64,000 nt of DNA from positions 372,001 to 436,000 of the forward strand of contig CAWDXO010000016.1 of the NCBI GenBank assembly GCA_963806335.1. Direction: 5' to 3'. The position numbers and the translations under genes are program-made. Below, piece by piece: positions 25,694 to 34,457 of the stretch. The notes below the pieces were generated by a model. It had not been told where the DNA came from and searched no databases. It was given only the letters and a program-made list of their open reading frames with translations. Each line of letters begins with the position of its first letter. Position 1 is the first letter of the stretch. Source of the DNA: Palsa-504 sp963806335. GTDB lineage: Bacteria; Actinomycetota; Actinomycetes; Streptosporangiales; Streptosporangiaceae.

Positions 25694-26941
25694 GTGACCG
25701 AGCTCAAGGTGGAAGTGGACGCGGCCGAGGCGGGCCTGGACGCCGAACGGCTGTCGCGTATCGACGCGCACTTCGCCCGTTACGTGGCCGACGGCCGCCT
25801 GCCGGGATGGCTGCTCACGGTGCGCAGAGGTGGCCGCCTGGCGCACGTGGCCCGGTGCGGGTCACGTGACCTCGAGGCCGGGCTGCCGGTGACGGATGAC
25901 ACGCTGTGGCGCATTTACTCGATGACCAAGCCGATCACCTCGGTCGCCGCGATGATCCTGTACGAGGAGGGCAAGCTCGCCCTCACCGATCCGGTAAGCG
26001 GGTTCATCCCCTCCTTCGGCGAGACCTGCGTCTACACCGGCGGCTCGGACCTGCGGCCGGTGACGGTCCCGGCCGTGGAGCCGGTGCGGGTCTGGCACTT
26101 GCTGACGCACACCGCCGGGCTCACCTACGGTTTCCACCGGGCGCACCCGGTCGATGCCATGTACCGGGCGGCCGGGTTTGAGTGGTCCACGCCCGCAGGA
26201 ATGGACCTGGCGCAGGCCTGCGACGCCTGGGCCGGGCTCCCGCTGCTGTTCCAGCCGGGGACGGAGTGGAACTACTCGGTGGCCACCGACGTCCTCGGCC
26301 GGGTCGTGGAGGTCGCCTCCGGCCAGCGCCTCGACGAGTTCTTCGCCACCCGGATCCTGGGTCCGCTCGGCATGACCGACACCACCTTCTGGGCCGGCCC
26401 CGAGGCCGCGCCGCGGCTGGCCGCGCTCTACGCGCCGGGCCGGGGCGGCACGGCGACCAGGTTCGACGCCTTCGGTCAGGCGGCGCTGGCCCGACCGCGC
26501 ATGATCAGCGGGGGAGGCGGCCTGGTGTCCACGGCGGCGGACTACGACCGGTTCACCCAGATGCTGCTGCCCCGGCCCGGCAGCCCGGCGGGGGAACTGG
26601 ACGGCGTCCGGCTGCTGAGCCCGCGCACGGTCGGCTACATGACCCGCAATCACCTGCCCGGCGGCCTGGACCTGGAGACCTTCGGCCGGCCGCTGTACGC
26701 CGAGTCCCCGTTCCGCGGGGTGGGCTTCGGTCTCGGCTTCGCCGTCGTGATCGACCCGCTGCCGGGCAAGGTGGTCTGTTCCGCGGGCGAGATCTCCTGG
26801 GGCGGGGCCGCGAGTACCACGTTCTGGGTCGATGCCGGCGCCGACCTGGCCGTCTCGTTCTTTACCCAGCTGCTCCCCTCCAGCACCTACCCGATCCGCC
26901 CGCAGCTGCGCCAGCTCGTCTACCAGGCCCTGGTCCGCTGA
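25694..26941 (+). CDS. Serine hydrolase, beta-lactamase class C / family VIII esterase-like
   Basis: 415 residues, no signal peptide, so cytoplasmic. SxxK motif in YSMTKPITS, Tyr motif in WNYSVATDVLG, and a GGGG-type third motif (ISGGGGLVS). The later GEISWGGAASTTFW matches the family's Trp-Gly-Gly segment seen in EstB-like esterases. Likely an esterase or amidase on small substrates. GTG start. Confidence 0.87.
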   Translation: MTELKVEVDAAEAGLDAERLSRIDAHFARYVADGRLPGWLLTVRRGGRLAHVARCGSRDLEAGLPVTDDTLWRIYSMTKPITSVAAMILYEEGKLALTDPVSGFIPSFGETCVYTGGSDLRPVTVPAVEPVRVWHLLTHTAGLTYGFHRAHPVDAMYRAAGFEWSTPAGMDLAQACDAWAGLPLLFQPGTEWNYSVATDVLGRVVEVASGQRLDEFFATRILGPLGMTDTTFWAGPEAAPRLAALYAPGRGGTATRFDAFGQAALARPRMISGGGGLVSTAADYDRFTQMLLPRPGSPAGELDGVRLLSPRTVGYMTRNHLPGGLDLETFGRPLYAESPFRGVGFGLGFAVVIDPLPGKVVCSAGEISWGGAASTTFWVDAGADLAVSFFTQLLPSSTYPIRPQLRQLVYQALVR

Positions 26942-26967
26942 TCCGCAAGATCAAAACCCTTTTTATG

Positions 26968-26993
26968 CCGAACGGTCCGTCCTGCCTGCCCCA
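26968..26993 (+). repeat. Copy of interspersed CCGAACGG motif
   Basis: After a T-run, CCGAACGG, eight variable bases, TGCCTGCCCC. Located 26 bases after the serine hydrolase stop. Confidence 0.4.
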
Positions 26994-27013
26994 GGTCACG
27001 CCGGCGCCGCGGC

Positions 27014-27355
27014 TCAGCGGAGCGCCGCGCAGCGGATGCAGGTCAGCGCGGTGGGACGGGCCGCCAGCCGGTCGGAGCCGATGGGCTGCCCGCATCGTTC
27101 GCACTGGCCGTAGCGGCCGGCCGCGAGCCTGCCCAGCGCCGCGTCGATCGCCGCGAGCTGCTCCCGCGCCGCCTCGAGCAGCGCGGCGGCATGCTGGCGC
27201 TCGAACGCCAGCGTGGCGCCCTCGGGATCGTGCTCGTCGTCGGTCCCGGCCGAACTGGCCGCCTCGGCCAGGCCGGCGAACTCCCGCTCGAGCGCGGCCG
27301 CCCGCTCCCGGGTGCGCCGCTGCTCGGCCAGCAGGAGCTCGCGTGCGGTCGCCAT
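27014..27355 (-). CDS. DksA/TraR-family zinc-finger protein
   Basis: 113 residues: an N-terminal coiled coil (residues 1-75, Ala/Glu/Leu-rich) and a C4 zinc finger with CERC and CIRC at the C-terminus. Such proteins bind the RNA polymerase secondary channel in proteobacteria; the actinobacterial members are less well known. ATG 27355 begins at the coiled coil. Divergent from the MFS gene with 75 bases between. Confidence 0.85.
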   Translation of the reverse strand: MATARELLLAEQRRTRERAAALEREFAGLAEAASSAGTDDEHDPEGATLAFERQHAAALLEAAREQLAAIDAALGRLAAGRYGQCERCGQPIGSDRLAARPTALTCIRCAALR

Positions 27356-27430
27356 GCCGTCGACCCTAGCCGCCGCGCCCTGATCCTGGCATTTGACTTC
27401 AAGTCCGGTTGAGGTTGCAAGATCGGCAGG

Positions 27431-28767
27431 GTGACAAGCGATCCGCGTCCGGGCCCGCCGGAGGCTGACCCGGCCCGGGTGTCCCGGCTGGCCGCGCGGG
27501 CCCGCGCGTCGCCCTACTATCCGGCTCTCAGCCACCCGGTGCTGCGCCGGATCCTGCCCGGTGCGGCCGCCTCCGCGCTGGGCGACGGGATGAGCGCGGT
27601 GGCGATCGCCTGGCTGGCGTTGCAGCTGGCGCCGCCGGGCAGCGCCGGCTTGTGGGTCGGCGCGGCGGTGGCCGCTTACTCACTGCCGGGCGCGATCGGG
27701 GCGGTGGCGCTGCGGCGCTGGCTGCGCGGCCGCCGCGGGGAGCGGCTGGTGCTCGTGAACGCCGTCCTGCGGGCGGCGGCCCTGGGCCTGATCGGCGGTC
27801 TCGCCCTCGCCGGGCGGCTCGATCCGGTCGGATACGTCGCCCTGCTCGGCGTGTCGTCGCTGCTCAGCGCCTGGGGTGTGGCGGGCAAGTACACGCTGGT
27901 CGCGGAGCTGCTTCCGGCCGAGCAGCGGATCGCGGGGAACTCCGTGTTCGGCCTGGCGGACCAGCTGAGCCTGATGATCGGCCCCGCCCTGGCCGGGGTG
28001 GTGACCGCGCTGACGGGCCCGGCCGTCGTCATCACCCTGGACGCCGCGAGCTGGGTCGTGCTCGCGATCAGCTACGCCCGGATCGCTCCGCTGGCCGCGC
28101 GCCTGGCGCCGATCGCCCGGCCGGCCCAGAGACGGCCCGAGCGGCGGCCTCGTCGGCTCGAGCGCCGGCCGCCGGGGCCTGGACGATCATCTCCTCCAGT
28201 CCGGTGCTGCCGGGGCTGATGGCCCTGTCGTTCGTGTTCTACCTGCTCTACGGGCCGATCGAGGTGGCGTTGCCGGTGCACGTGGCGTCGGACCTGCACG
28301 GGTCGGCGGCGCTGCTCGGCCTGTTCTGGGCGGTGTTCGGCGTGGGAGCGCTGATCGGCGAACTCGCCGCGCCGTTCCTGCGGCGCTGGCCGGTCTGGCC
28401 GACCATGACCGGGATCGTGATCGGCTGGGGCCTGGCGATCGTGCCGCTCGGGCTGCCCGCGCCGCTGTGGGCCGCGCTCGCGGCCTTCTTCGCCGGCGCC
28501 GTCATCTGGGGCCCGTGGATGTCGCTGTCGATGGCGGTGCTGCAGGACGCCAGCCCGCCGGGCGCGCTGGCGCAGGTCATCGCGGCCCGCAGCTCGCTGC
28601 TCATCCTGGCCGCGCCGCTGGGCACGGCGCTCGGCGGGCCGATCGTGGCTGCCCTGGGCGCGCGCGGCACCCTGCTCGCCTCCGGCCTCGCGACGATCGC
28701 GCTCGGCCTCATCACCACCGCGGTGCTCATCCGCGCCCGCGCTCGCGCCACAAAAACAGCCGGATAA
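27431..28767 (+). pseudogene. MFS transporter (frameshifted)
   Basis: Two frames give one 12-helix major facilitator protein. The first (GTG 27431 to about 28150) covers the N-terminal six helices (GDGMSAVAIAWLALQL, AEQRIAGNSVFGLADQLS), the second (about 28150-28767) the C-terminal six (LMALSFVFYLLYGPIEVALP, SPPGALAQVIAARSSLL). The switch needs a one-base change in the GC-rich linker around 28130-28180. Similar to drug/macrolide-efflux-like MFS proteins. Either a recent pseudogene or a sequencing indel. Confidence 0.8.
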
Positions 28768-28919
28768 ACCCACATAACCGCACCTCACGGTGGGGACAAC
28801 GCCTTCAGGAGTCCTTCATGTTCGGTGGGTAGCCTCGATCCGGGGCAGGGCAGCGAACCGATCGGCTCATAGCTAACCGAGAAGTTTCGTGCAGGGAGTT
28901 CCGAGTACCCGACTGCAGA

Positions 28920-29336
28920 ATGGGATACATGAGCAGCGCACACCGTGACGGGATCCGCCGGGCCATCGCCGACCGCGAACAAGGCCGGAACAAGGTCCGC
29001 TCCACCACCACCGCGGTCACCATGGCCAGCGTAGTGACGGCAGGCGCGCTAGCCCTGGTCCTGCCCGGGTCCACGCACAAGACCGACACGTCGACCTCGG
29101 CCGGCTCGTCCTCCTCGAGTTCCGGCTCCTCGGGCTCCACTAGTTCCGGTTCCACTAGCTCCGGCTCCTCCGGCTCGACCAGTTCCGGCTCCGGCTCGAC
29201 CGGCTCCGGCTCCGCCTCCTCCGGCTCCTCGAACTCTAACAACTCGGGCTCGTCCTCTTCCTCGAGCGGCCTCAGTTCCGGTTCCAGTCCCACCTCGAGC
29301 TCGGGCAACAGCCAGGCCACCTCCGGCGGCTCCTAG
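28920..29336 (+). CDS. Ser/Gly-rich exported or membrane-anchored protein
   Basis: 138 residues. A basic N-terminus (IRRAIADREQGRNKVR) precedes one membrane helix (TAVTMASVVTAGALALVL), then about 85 residues of nearly pure Ser, Gly, Thr and Asn. It overlaps apbE by one base. Comparable loci encode an exported FMN-binding protein here, with a Ser-rich linker before the FMN_bind domain; this one ends within the linker, with no FMN_bind domain and no obvious SGAT-type attachment site. It may be truncated or a different spacer protein. ATG 28929 is an alternative start. Confidence 0.65.
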   Translation: MGYMSSAHRDGIRRAIADREQGRNKVRSTTTAVTMASVVTAGALALVLPGSTHKTDTSTSAGSSSSSSGSSGSTSSGSTSSGSSGSTSSGSGSTGSGSASSGSSNSNNSGSSSSSSGLSSGSSPTSSSGNSQATSGGS

Positions 29337-30316
29337 TGCTCCGCGAGGCCGGCTCCTGTCCCGCTGAGACCTCGGCGAGCTGGCGGGCCCTCGGCACGCT
29401 GGTCCAGCTGGTCGTCACCGACCCGCGCTGCCTCCCGGAAGCCCGGCGGCTGCTGGCCGCCGAACTCGACGCGGTGGACGCGGCCTGCAGCCGGTTCCGC
29501 CCGGACTCCGAGATCTGCTCGCTCCGGACGACCCTGGACCGCACCGCCCCGGGCCGTCCGGTCCAGGTCAGCCCGCTGCTCGCCGAGGCCATCGCGGTCG
29601 CGCTCCGGGCGGCCCGGCTGACCGACGGCGATGTGGACCCGACGGTAGGCGGGGCCATGTCCGCCGTCGGCTACGACCGCGACTTCGACCGTGTCCCGCG
29701 CACCGGACCGCCGCTGGCGGTGACGGCCCGGACCGTGCCCGGCTGGCGTGCGGTCCATCTGGAGGGCCGGCAGCTGGCCATGCCGCCCGGGGTCCAGCTT
29801 GACCTCGGGGCGACCGCGAAGGCGTGGGCCGCCGACCGGGCCGCGGCCCGGATCGGATCCGAGCTCGGCTGCGGGGTGCTGGTCAGCCTGGGCGGCGACA
29901 TCGCGGTCGCCGGTCCCGCCCCGGCGGGCGGCTGGCGGGTCAGGGTGCAGGACGTGACCGGTTCACCCGATGACCCGCCCGTCGGCCCGTACGCGCTGAT
30001 CGCCATCCGCGACGGCGGGCTGGCCACCTCCAGCACCGCCGCGCGGCGCTGGCAGCGCGGCGGCGACGTGCTGCACCACATCCTCGACCCGCGTACCGGG
30101 TGGCCTGCCGAAGCGGTCTGGCGCACGGTCTCGGTAACGGCCGGCACCTGCGCGGACGCCAACACGGCGAGCACGGCCGCGGTGATCCGCGGCCGGGCCG
30201 CCCTCGGCTGGCTGGCCAAGCTCGGAATGCCGGCCCGGCTCGTCGACTCGACCGGCGTGGTGTTCACGGTCGCCGGCTGGCCCGACGAAGGACAATCAGA
30301 AGAAGCGCAGAAGTAA
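29336..30316 (+). CDS. apbE: FAD:protein FMN transferase
   Basis: Mg-dependent enzyme that transfers FMN from FAD to a Thr/Ser of extracytosolic redox proteins. Family motifs: QLDLGATAKAWAADRAA, LVSLGGDIAVAG, HHILDPRTGWPA and the C-terminal CADANTASTAAVIRG with the metal-binding Asp/Thr. 326 residues. No signal peptide is visible, so modification would occur inside or before export. The GTG start overlaps the previous stop. The following membrane and Fe-S genes form a likely electron relay. Confidence 0.92.
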   Translation: MLREAGSCPAETSASWRALGTLVQLVVTDPRCLPEARRLLAAELDAVDAACSRFRPDSEICSLRTTLDRTAPGRPVQVSPLLAEAIAVALRAARLTDGDVDPTVGGAMSAVGYDRDFDRVPRTGPPLAVTARTVPGWRAVHLEGRQLAMPPGVQLDLGATAKAWAADRAAARIGSELGCGVLVSLGGDIAVAGPAPAGGWRVRVQDVTGSPDDPPVGPYALIAIRDGGLATSSTAARRWQRGGDVLHHILDPRTGWPAEAVWRTVSVTAGTCADANTASTAAVIRGRAALGWLAKLGMPARLVDSTGVVFTVAGWPDEGQSEEAQK

Positions 30317-30396
30317 CGTGCAGCCTCCGCATATCGCGGCCGGCGAATATGAAGACGTGAACGAGAAGAAGAAACGACGGAACGGGAAGCACTGAC

Positions 30397-31023
30397 ATGA
30401 GCGGGTCCACCGTGTTCTGGTACGCCAGCCGCGCCACCGGAATCGTGGCGCTGCTGCTGCTGACGGCCGTGCTCGTGCTCGGCATCCTGGTCAACCGGCA
30501 GGGCCGGCTGCCCGGCCTGCCGAGGTTCGCGGTGACGAGTCTGCACCGGAACCTCTCGCTGCTGTCCGTGGTGTTCATCGCCGTGCACGTGTTCGCGGCG
30601 GTGCTTGATACGTTCGTCAGCATCCCGCTCGCGGCCGGGGTCATCCCGTTCGCGTCCGGCTACGAGCGGTTCTGGCTCGGCCTGGGCGCGATCTCGGTGG
30701 ACCTGATGATCGCGATGATCGTGACCAGCCTGCTCCGCGGTCACCTCAACCGGATCCTGTGGCGGGCCATCCACCTGCTCGCCTACGTCAGCTGGCCGGT
30801 CGCGTTCGCGCACAGCATCGGCTCGAGCAAGGATCTCCAGCATGGCCTGCTGCTTGACCTCGCCATCGCCTGTGCCCTGATCGTCGTCGCCGCGGTGATC
30901 TACCGGCTGGCCCACGCGGCACGGCAAGTGCCCAGGGCCGCGCGGGTCGCCGCCGTGTTCGCCCAGCACACCGCCGGGGCGGCCAGGCACCCCCGGCAAA
31001 GCCGAGAGACGGTGTCCCGATGA
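30397..31023 (+). CDS. Ferric-reductase-like transmembrane (cytochrome b-type) protein
   Basis: 208 residues, five or six helices, with conserved His in LHRNLSLLS, IAVHVFAAV, AIHLLAYVSW and AFAHSIGS, placed as haem ligands of ferric-reductase-like domains. It likely passes electrons across the membrane to a flavinylated or other outside acceptor. GGAAG upstream of ATG 30397; the stop overlaps the NuoF-like gene by 4 bases. Confidence 0.85.
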   Translation: MSGSTVFWYASRATGIVALLLLTAVLVLGILVNRQGRLPGLPRFAVTSLHRNLSLLSVVFIAVHVFAAVLDTFVSIPLAAGVIPFASGYERFWLGLGAISVDLMIAMIVTSLLRGHLNRILWRAIHLLAYVSWPVAFAHSIGSSKDLQHGLLLDLAIACALIVVAAVIYRLAHAARQVPRAARVAAVFAQHTAGAARHPRQSRETVSR

Positions 31024-32315
31024 GCACGATCCCGATGACCATGCCCATGAACCCATCGACGTCTGTCCGGCCGCCGGCCGGCCTGCCCCGCCTGCTGCCG
31101 CCCGCCCCGGAAGACCTCCGCGGCCACCTGGCCCGCCTCGGCCCCGCGCCCTACCGCGGCCGGGCCGGCCTGCTGATCGGTGACGTCGAAACCTCGGGCC
31201 TGACCGGCCGCGGCGGCGCGGCCTTCCCGGTCTACCGGAAGATGGCCATCGTCGCCCAGGCTCGCGGCCGGAAGGTGATGGTCGCGAACGGCGCGGAGAG
31301 CGAGCCGGCCAGCCGCAAGGACGAGCTGCTGCTGCGGATCGCGCCGAACCTCGTCCTGGACGGCCTGCAGCTGGCCGCCGAGGCGATCGGCGCCAGCGAG
31401 GCCCACCTGTACCTGCACTCCGGGGCGACGCCGGCGATCGTCAGGGCGCTGGCCGACCGGGCCGCCGCGGGCCTGGACCCGATACCGGTCACGATCACGC
31501 AGGCCCCGCCGCGGTTCCTGGCCGGCCAGGAGACCGCGCTGGTGAACCGGCTCGGTGGCGGCCCGGCGCTGCCGACGTTCCAGCCGCCGCGGGTGACAGA
31601 ACGCGGACTGGGCGGCGCGCCGACCCTGGTGCAGAACGTCGAGACGCTCGCGCACCTCGCGCTCATCGCGCGTTACGGCCCGCGCTGGTTCCGCGCCGCC
31701 GGCACCGCGGCCGAACCTGGCAGCATGCTCACCAGCATTTACTCACCCGACGGCAAGTGCCAGGTGGTCGAGACGGAGATCGGCGCGCCGCTGCGGACCC
31801 TGCTCAGCAGCGGACCGGAGACGCAGGCCTGGCTGGTCGGCGGCTATCACGGCAGCTGGCTGCCGGTGGCGCAGGCGGCCGGGCTCGCCCTGGACAATGA
31901 CTCGCTGCGCCGGTACGGCGCCACCGTCGGCGCGGGCGTGCTCGTGGCCCTTCCGTCGGACCGGTGCGGCCTGACCGAGGCGGCGCGGGTGACCGGCTAC
32001 CTGGCCGCGGAGTCGGCCGGCCAGTGCGGCCCGTGCCTGAACGGGCTGCCGCGCATCGCCGCCGGACTCGCCGAACTGGCCGGCCGCGGACACCGCAGGC
32101 AGGTCCGCGCCGACCTCGAGCGCTGGGCGGGCCTGGTCACCGGGCGCGGCGCCTGCAACCACCCGGACGGCACCGTGCGGTTCGTCCGCAGCGCCTTGCA
32201 GGTGTTCGCGCCGGAGATCAGCCTGCACGGCCGCGGGCACTGCTCGGCCACCAACCGCCGGCCGTTCCTGCCGCTGCCGGACGGCATGCCCACCAGCGAG
32301 GAAGACTGGACCTGA
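31020..32315 (+). CDS. NuoF-like NADH-binding iron-sulfur flavoprotein
   Basis: 431 residues. NuoF/RnfC-type fold: TGRGGAAFPVYRK (FMN/NADH loop), NGAESEPASRKDELLL, VQNVETLAHLAL, an SLBB-like region, and the [4Fe-4S] segment QCGPCLNGLPR with a further Cys in RGACNHPDG. In such stand-alone loci it probably oxidises NAD(P)H and feeds the ferredoxin and membrane cytochrome. ATG 31020 overlaps the preceding gene (ATGA); a ferredoxin follows two bases after. Confidence 0.9.
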   Translation: MSTIPMTMPMNPSTSVRPPAGLPRLLPPAPEDLRGHLARLGPAPYRGRAGLLIGDVETSGLTGRGGAAFPVYRKMAIVAQARGRKVMVANGAESEPASRKDELLLRIAPNLVLDGLQLAAEAIGASEAHLYLHSGATPAIVRALADRAAAGLDPIPVTITQAPPRFLAGQETALVNRLGGGPALPTFQPPRVTERGLGGAPTLVQNVETLAHLALIARYGPRWFRAAGTAAEPGSMLTSIYSPDGKCQVVETEIGAPLRTLLSSGPETQAWLVGGYHGSWLPVAQAAGLALDNDSLRRYGATVGAGVLVALPSDRCGLTEAARVTGYLAAESAGQCGPCLNGLPRIAAGLAELAGRGHRRQVRADLERWAGLVTGRGACNHPDGTVRFVRSALQVFAPEISLHGRGHCSATNRRPFLPLPDGMPTSEEDWT

Positions 32316-32317
32316 CC

Positions 32318-32518
32318 ATGGCCGATACGCTGCGGGTGAACCCGATCAACTGCACCGGGCACGGCGTGTGCGCCGAGCTCCTGCCCGAGCTCGTCTCCCT
32401 CGACGAGTGGGGCTACCCCATCATCGACCCCCGCCCGGTCCCGCCGGTCCTCGACAAGGAAGCGCGCCGGGCGGTAGCCGCCTGCCCCGCCCTGGCGCTC
32501 AAGCTCATGCGCAAGTGA
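32318..32518 (+). CDS. Ferredoxin (single cluster, 3Fe-4S type)
   Basis: 66 residues. Cysteines in NCTGHGVCAELLPE and ACPALAL give a Cx5C...CP pattern typical of actinobacterial [3Fe-4S] ferredoxins such as those serving cytochromes P450. ATG 32318 begins directly after the NuoF-like stop. Here it probably shuttles electrons within the ApbE-linked relay. Confidence 0.9.
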   Translation: MADTLRVNPINCTGHGVCAELLPELVSLDEWGYPIIDPRPVPPVLDKEARRAVAACPALALKLMRK

Positions 32519-32533
32519 GCGAGCTTCGTGGCC

Positions 32534-32559
32534 CAGGGCACGCACCGGTGCCCGTTCGG
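32534..32559 (-). repeat. Copy of interspersed CCGAACGG motif
   Basis: On the reverse strand: TTTTGGG then CCGAACGG, eight variable bases, TGCGTGCCC. Between the ferredoxin and YccF genes. Confidence 0.4.
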
Positions 32560-32582
32560 CCCAAAAGAACGTCGCGCCCGGC

Positions 32583-32990
32583 CTAGCGGTAGGCCGGGAA
32601 CGGCTCGTCGGACGGAACTATCCGGACCCCAAGCGGCAGCAGAGAGATCGGGATGATCTTGAAGTTGGCCAGCCCGAGCGGGATGCCGATGATCGTCACG
32701 CACAGCAGGACCCCGGTCACCAGGTGGGCCAGGGCCAGCTCCCAGCCGAACAGGATGACCCAGATGATGTTGCCGATCACGGCGCCGACGCCCAGCCCCC
32801 CCTCGCGCGGGGCGATGGTCCGGCCGAACGGCCACAGCACGTAGTTCGAGATCCGGAACGCGGCGATCCCGAACGGGATCGTGACGACCAGGAAGAACAG
32901 GGCGAAGCAGAGCAGCCCGACCAGCGCGTAGGCGATCGCCATCCAGATGCCGCACAGCAGGAGCCAGATCACGTTAAGGATGGTTCTCAT
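32583..32990 (-). CDS. YccF-family inner membrane protein
   Basis: 135 residues with two YccF (DUF307) repeats: WLLLCGIWMAIAY with LFFLVVTIPFGIAAFRI, and IGNIIWVILFGWELAL with LCVTIIGIPLGLANFKI, followed by LLPLG. Four or five membrane helices. Function unknown in general. Convergent to the ferredoxin and divergent from the antiporter gene. Confidence 0.9.
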   Translation of the reverse strand: MRTILNVIWLLLCGIWMAIAYALVGLLCFALFFLVVTIPFGIAAFRISNYVLWPFGRTIAPREGGLGVGAVIGNIIWVILFGWELALAHLVTGVLLCVTIIGIPLGLANFKIIPISLLPLGVRIVPSDEPFPAYR

Positions 32991-33185
32991 CGCGCCGCCG
33001 CCCAGAGTTGTCCCCCGATTACCTGCTGGTCCAGGTTACCAAGACGATGATCCGCGAGCCGTCGCCCGAAGCCAGCCCGATTCGGGACTGAGCGGGCGCT
33101 GAGGTGGGTACGGCCTGATTCATCGCGGCTCGCAGTGGCACGGGGGTGCGGGATGATCAAAGTAGTGCGGGGGTAAGCGGCCGTC

Positions 33186-34445
33186 GTGGACCTGACCCGA
33201 GGGCTGGAAGACCTGGTGGCGGTGGCGCTGGTGGCCGCGCTGGCGCCGCTGGTGGTGGCGGTCCTGCCGGGCCCGCGCATTCCGCAGGTGGTCATTTTCC
33301 TGGTCGGCGGCATCATTATCGGCCCGCATGTGCTGGGCGTGGCGGAGACGTCCAATATCCAGCTGCTGGCCAATATCGGGCTGGGCTTCTTGTTCCTGCT
33401 GGCCGGCTACGAGCTGGATCCGTTGCTACTGCGGCAGCGGCCGGGCGAGCTGGCCATCGCGGGCTGGCTGATCTCGGCCGTGATCGCGGTCGGGGTGGCG
33501 GCGGTGCTGGCCGGCGCCGGCTACATCAAGGACTATGTGCCGGTCGGGCTGGCCCTGACATGCACGGCGCTGGGCACGCTGCTGCCTATCCTGCGGGACA
33601 ACGACATGCTGGGCGGCCAGTTCGGCCAGCACGTGTACGCCGCGGGTGCCGTCGGGGAACTGTTCCCCATCCTGATCATCGCGGTCTTCCTGACCCAGCG
33701 AGGCCATTTCGTGGCGCTGGCCTCGGTCGCCCTGGTCGGGGTGCTCGCCATCGCGTTGTCCGCCGCGCCGTGGCTGACCCGCAGCGCCACGGTACGGCGG
33801 ATCATCCGGGAGGGTCAGGAGGCGACCGGGCAGACCACCTTGCGCTGGGCTGTGGTGCTGCTGTTCGCGCTGCTGGCCTTCGCCAGCCGGTTCGGCCTGG
33901 ACGTGGTGCTCGGCGCCATGCTGGCCGGGATCGTGCTGCGCGGCTGGACCCGCCGGTTCAGTATTGACACCACCAGCCTGGAGCACAAGTTCGACGCGGT
34001 CGGCTACGGGATCTTCATCCCGATCTTCTTCATCTCCTCGGGGATGACCCTCGACGTGAAGGCCATCAGCCAGGACCCGCTGCGGCTGCTCATCTTCTTC
34101 TTGCTGATGCTGATCGTCCGGGGCCTGCCGTCCCTGCTGGTCTACCGGCGTGCGCTCCCGTTCCGGCAGCGGATCGAGATGACGTTCATCACGGCGACCT
34201 CCCTGCCGCTGCTGATCGCCCTAGCCGAGATCGGCCAGCAGGACGGGGTCATGCTCCCCGCCACCGCGGCCGCCCTGGTCGGCGCCGGCGTGCTGTCGGT
34301 GCTGGTCTATCCCCTGATCGCGGTCGGGCTGCACCGGTCGGCGCCGCTCACGCCCTCGGCGGCCGGGATAACCACGGCGGAGGCGGCCGTCACGGCCAGC
34401 GCGCCGCCGGAGAACCCCGCTCGCCTTGACCAGCCGCCCGGCTGA
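33186..34445 (+). CDS. Cation:proton antiporter (CPA2/KefB-type)
   Basis: 419 residues, about 12-13 hydrophobic helices. Family pattern: VVIFLVGGIIIGPHVLG, LGFLFLLAGYELDP with the helix IV acidic residue, and FGLDVVLGAMLAGIVL. No C-terminal TrkA nucleotide domain, so a bare membrane domain. GTG start at 33186. It is preceded by about 190 bases without a recognisable feature. Confidence 0.88.
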   Translation: MDLTRGLEDLVAVALVAALAPLVVAVLPGPRIPQVVIFLVGGIIIGPHVLGVAETSNIQLLANIGLGFLFLLAGYELDPLLLRQRPGELAIAGWLISAVIAVGVAAVLAGAGYIKDYVPVGLALTCTALGTLLPILRDNDMLGGQFGQHVYAAGAVGELFPILIIAVFLTQRGHFVALASVALVGVLAIALSAAPWLTRSATVRRIIREGQEATGQTTLRWAVVLLFALLAFASRFGLDVVLGAMLAGIVLRGWTRRFSIDTTSLEHKFDAVGYGIFIPIFFISSGMTLDVKAISQDPLRLLIFFLLMLIVRGLPSLLVYRRALPFRQRIEMTFITATSLPLLIALAEIGQQDGVMLPATAAALVGAGVLSVLVYPLIAVGLHRSAPLTPSAAGITTAEAAVTASAPPENPARLDQPPG

Positions 34446-34457
34446 CGACGGCGCCGC

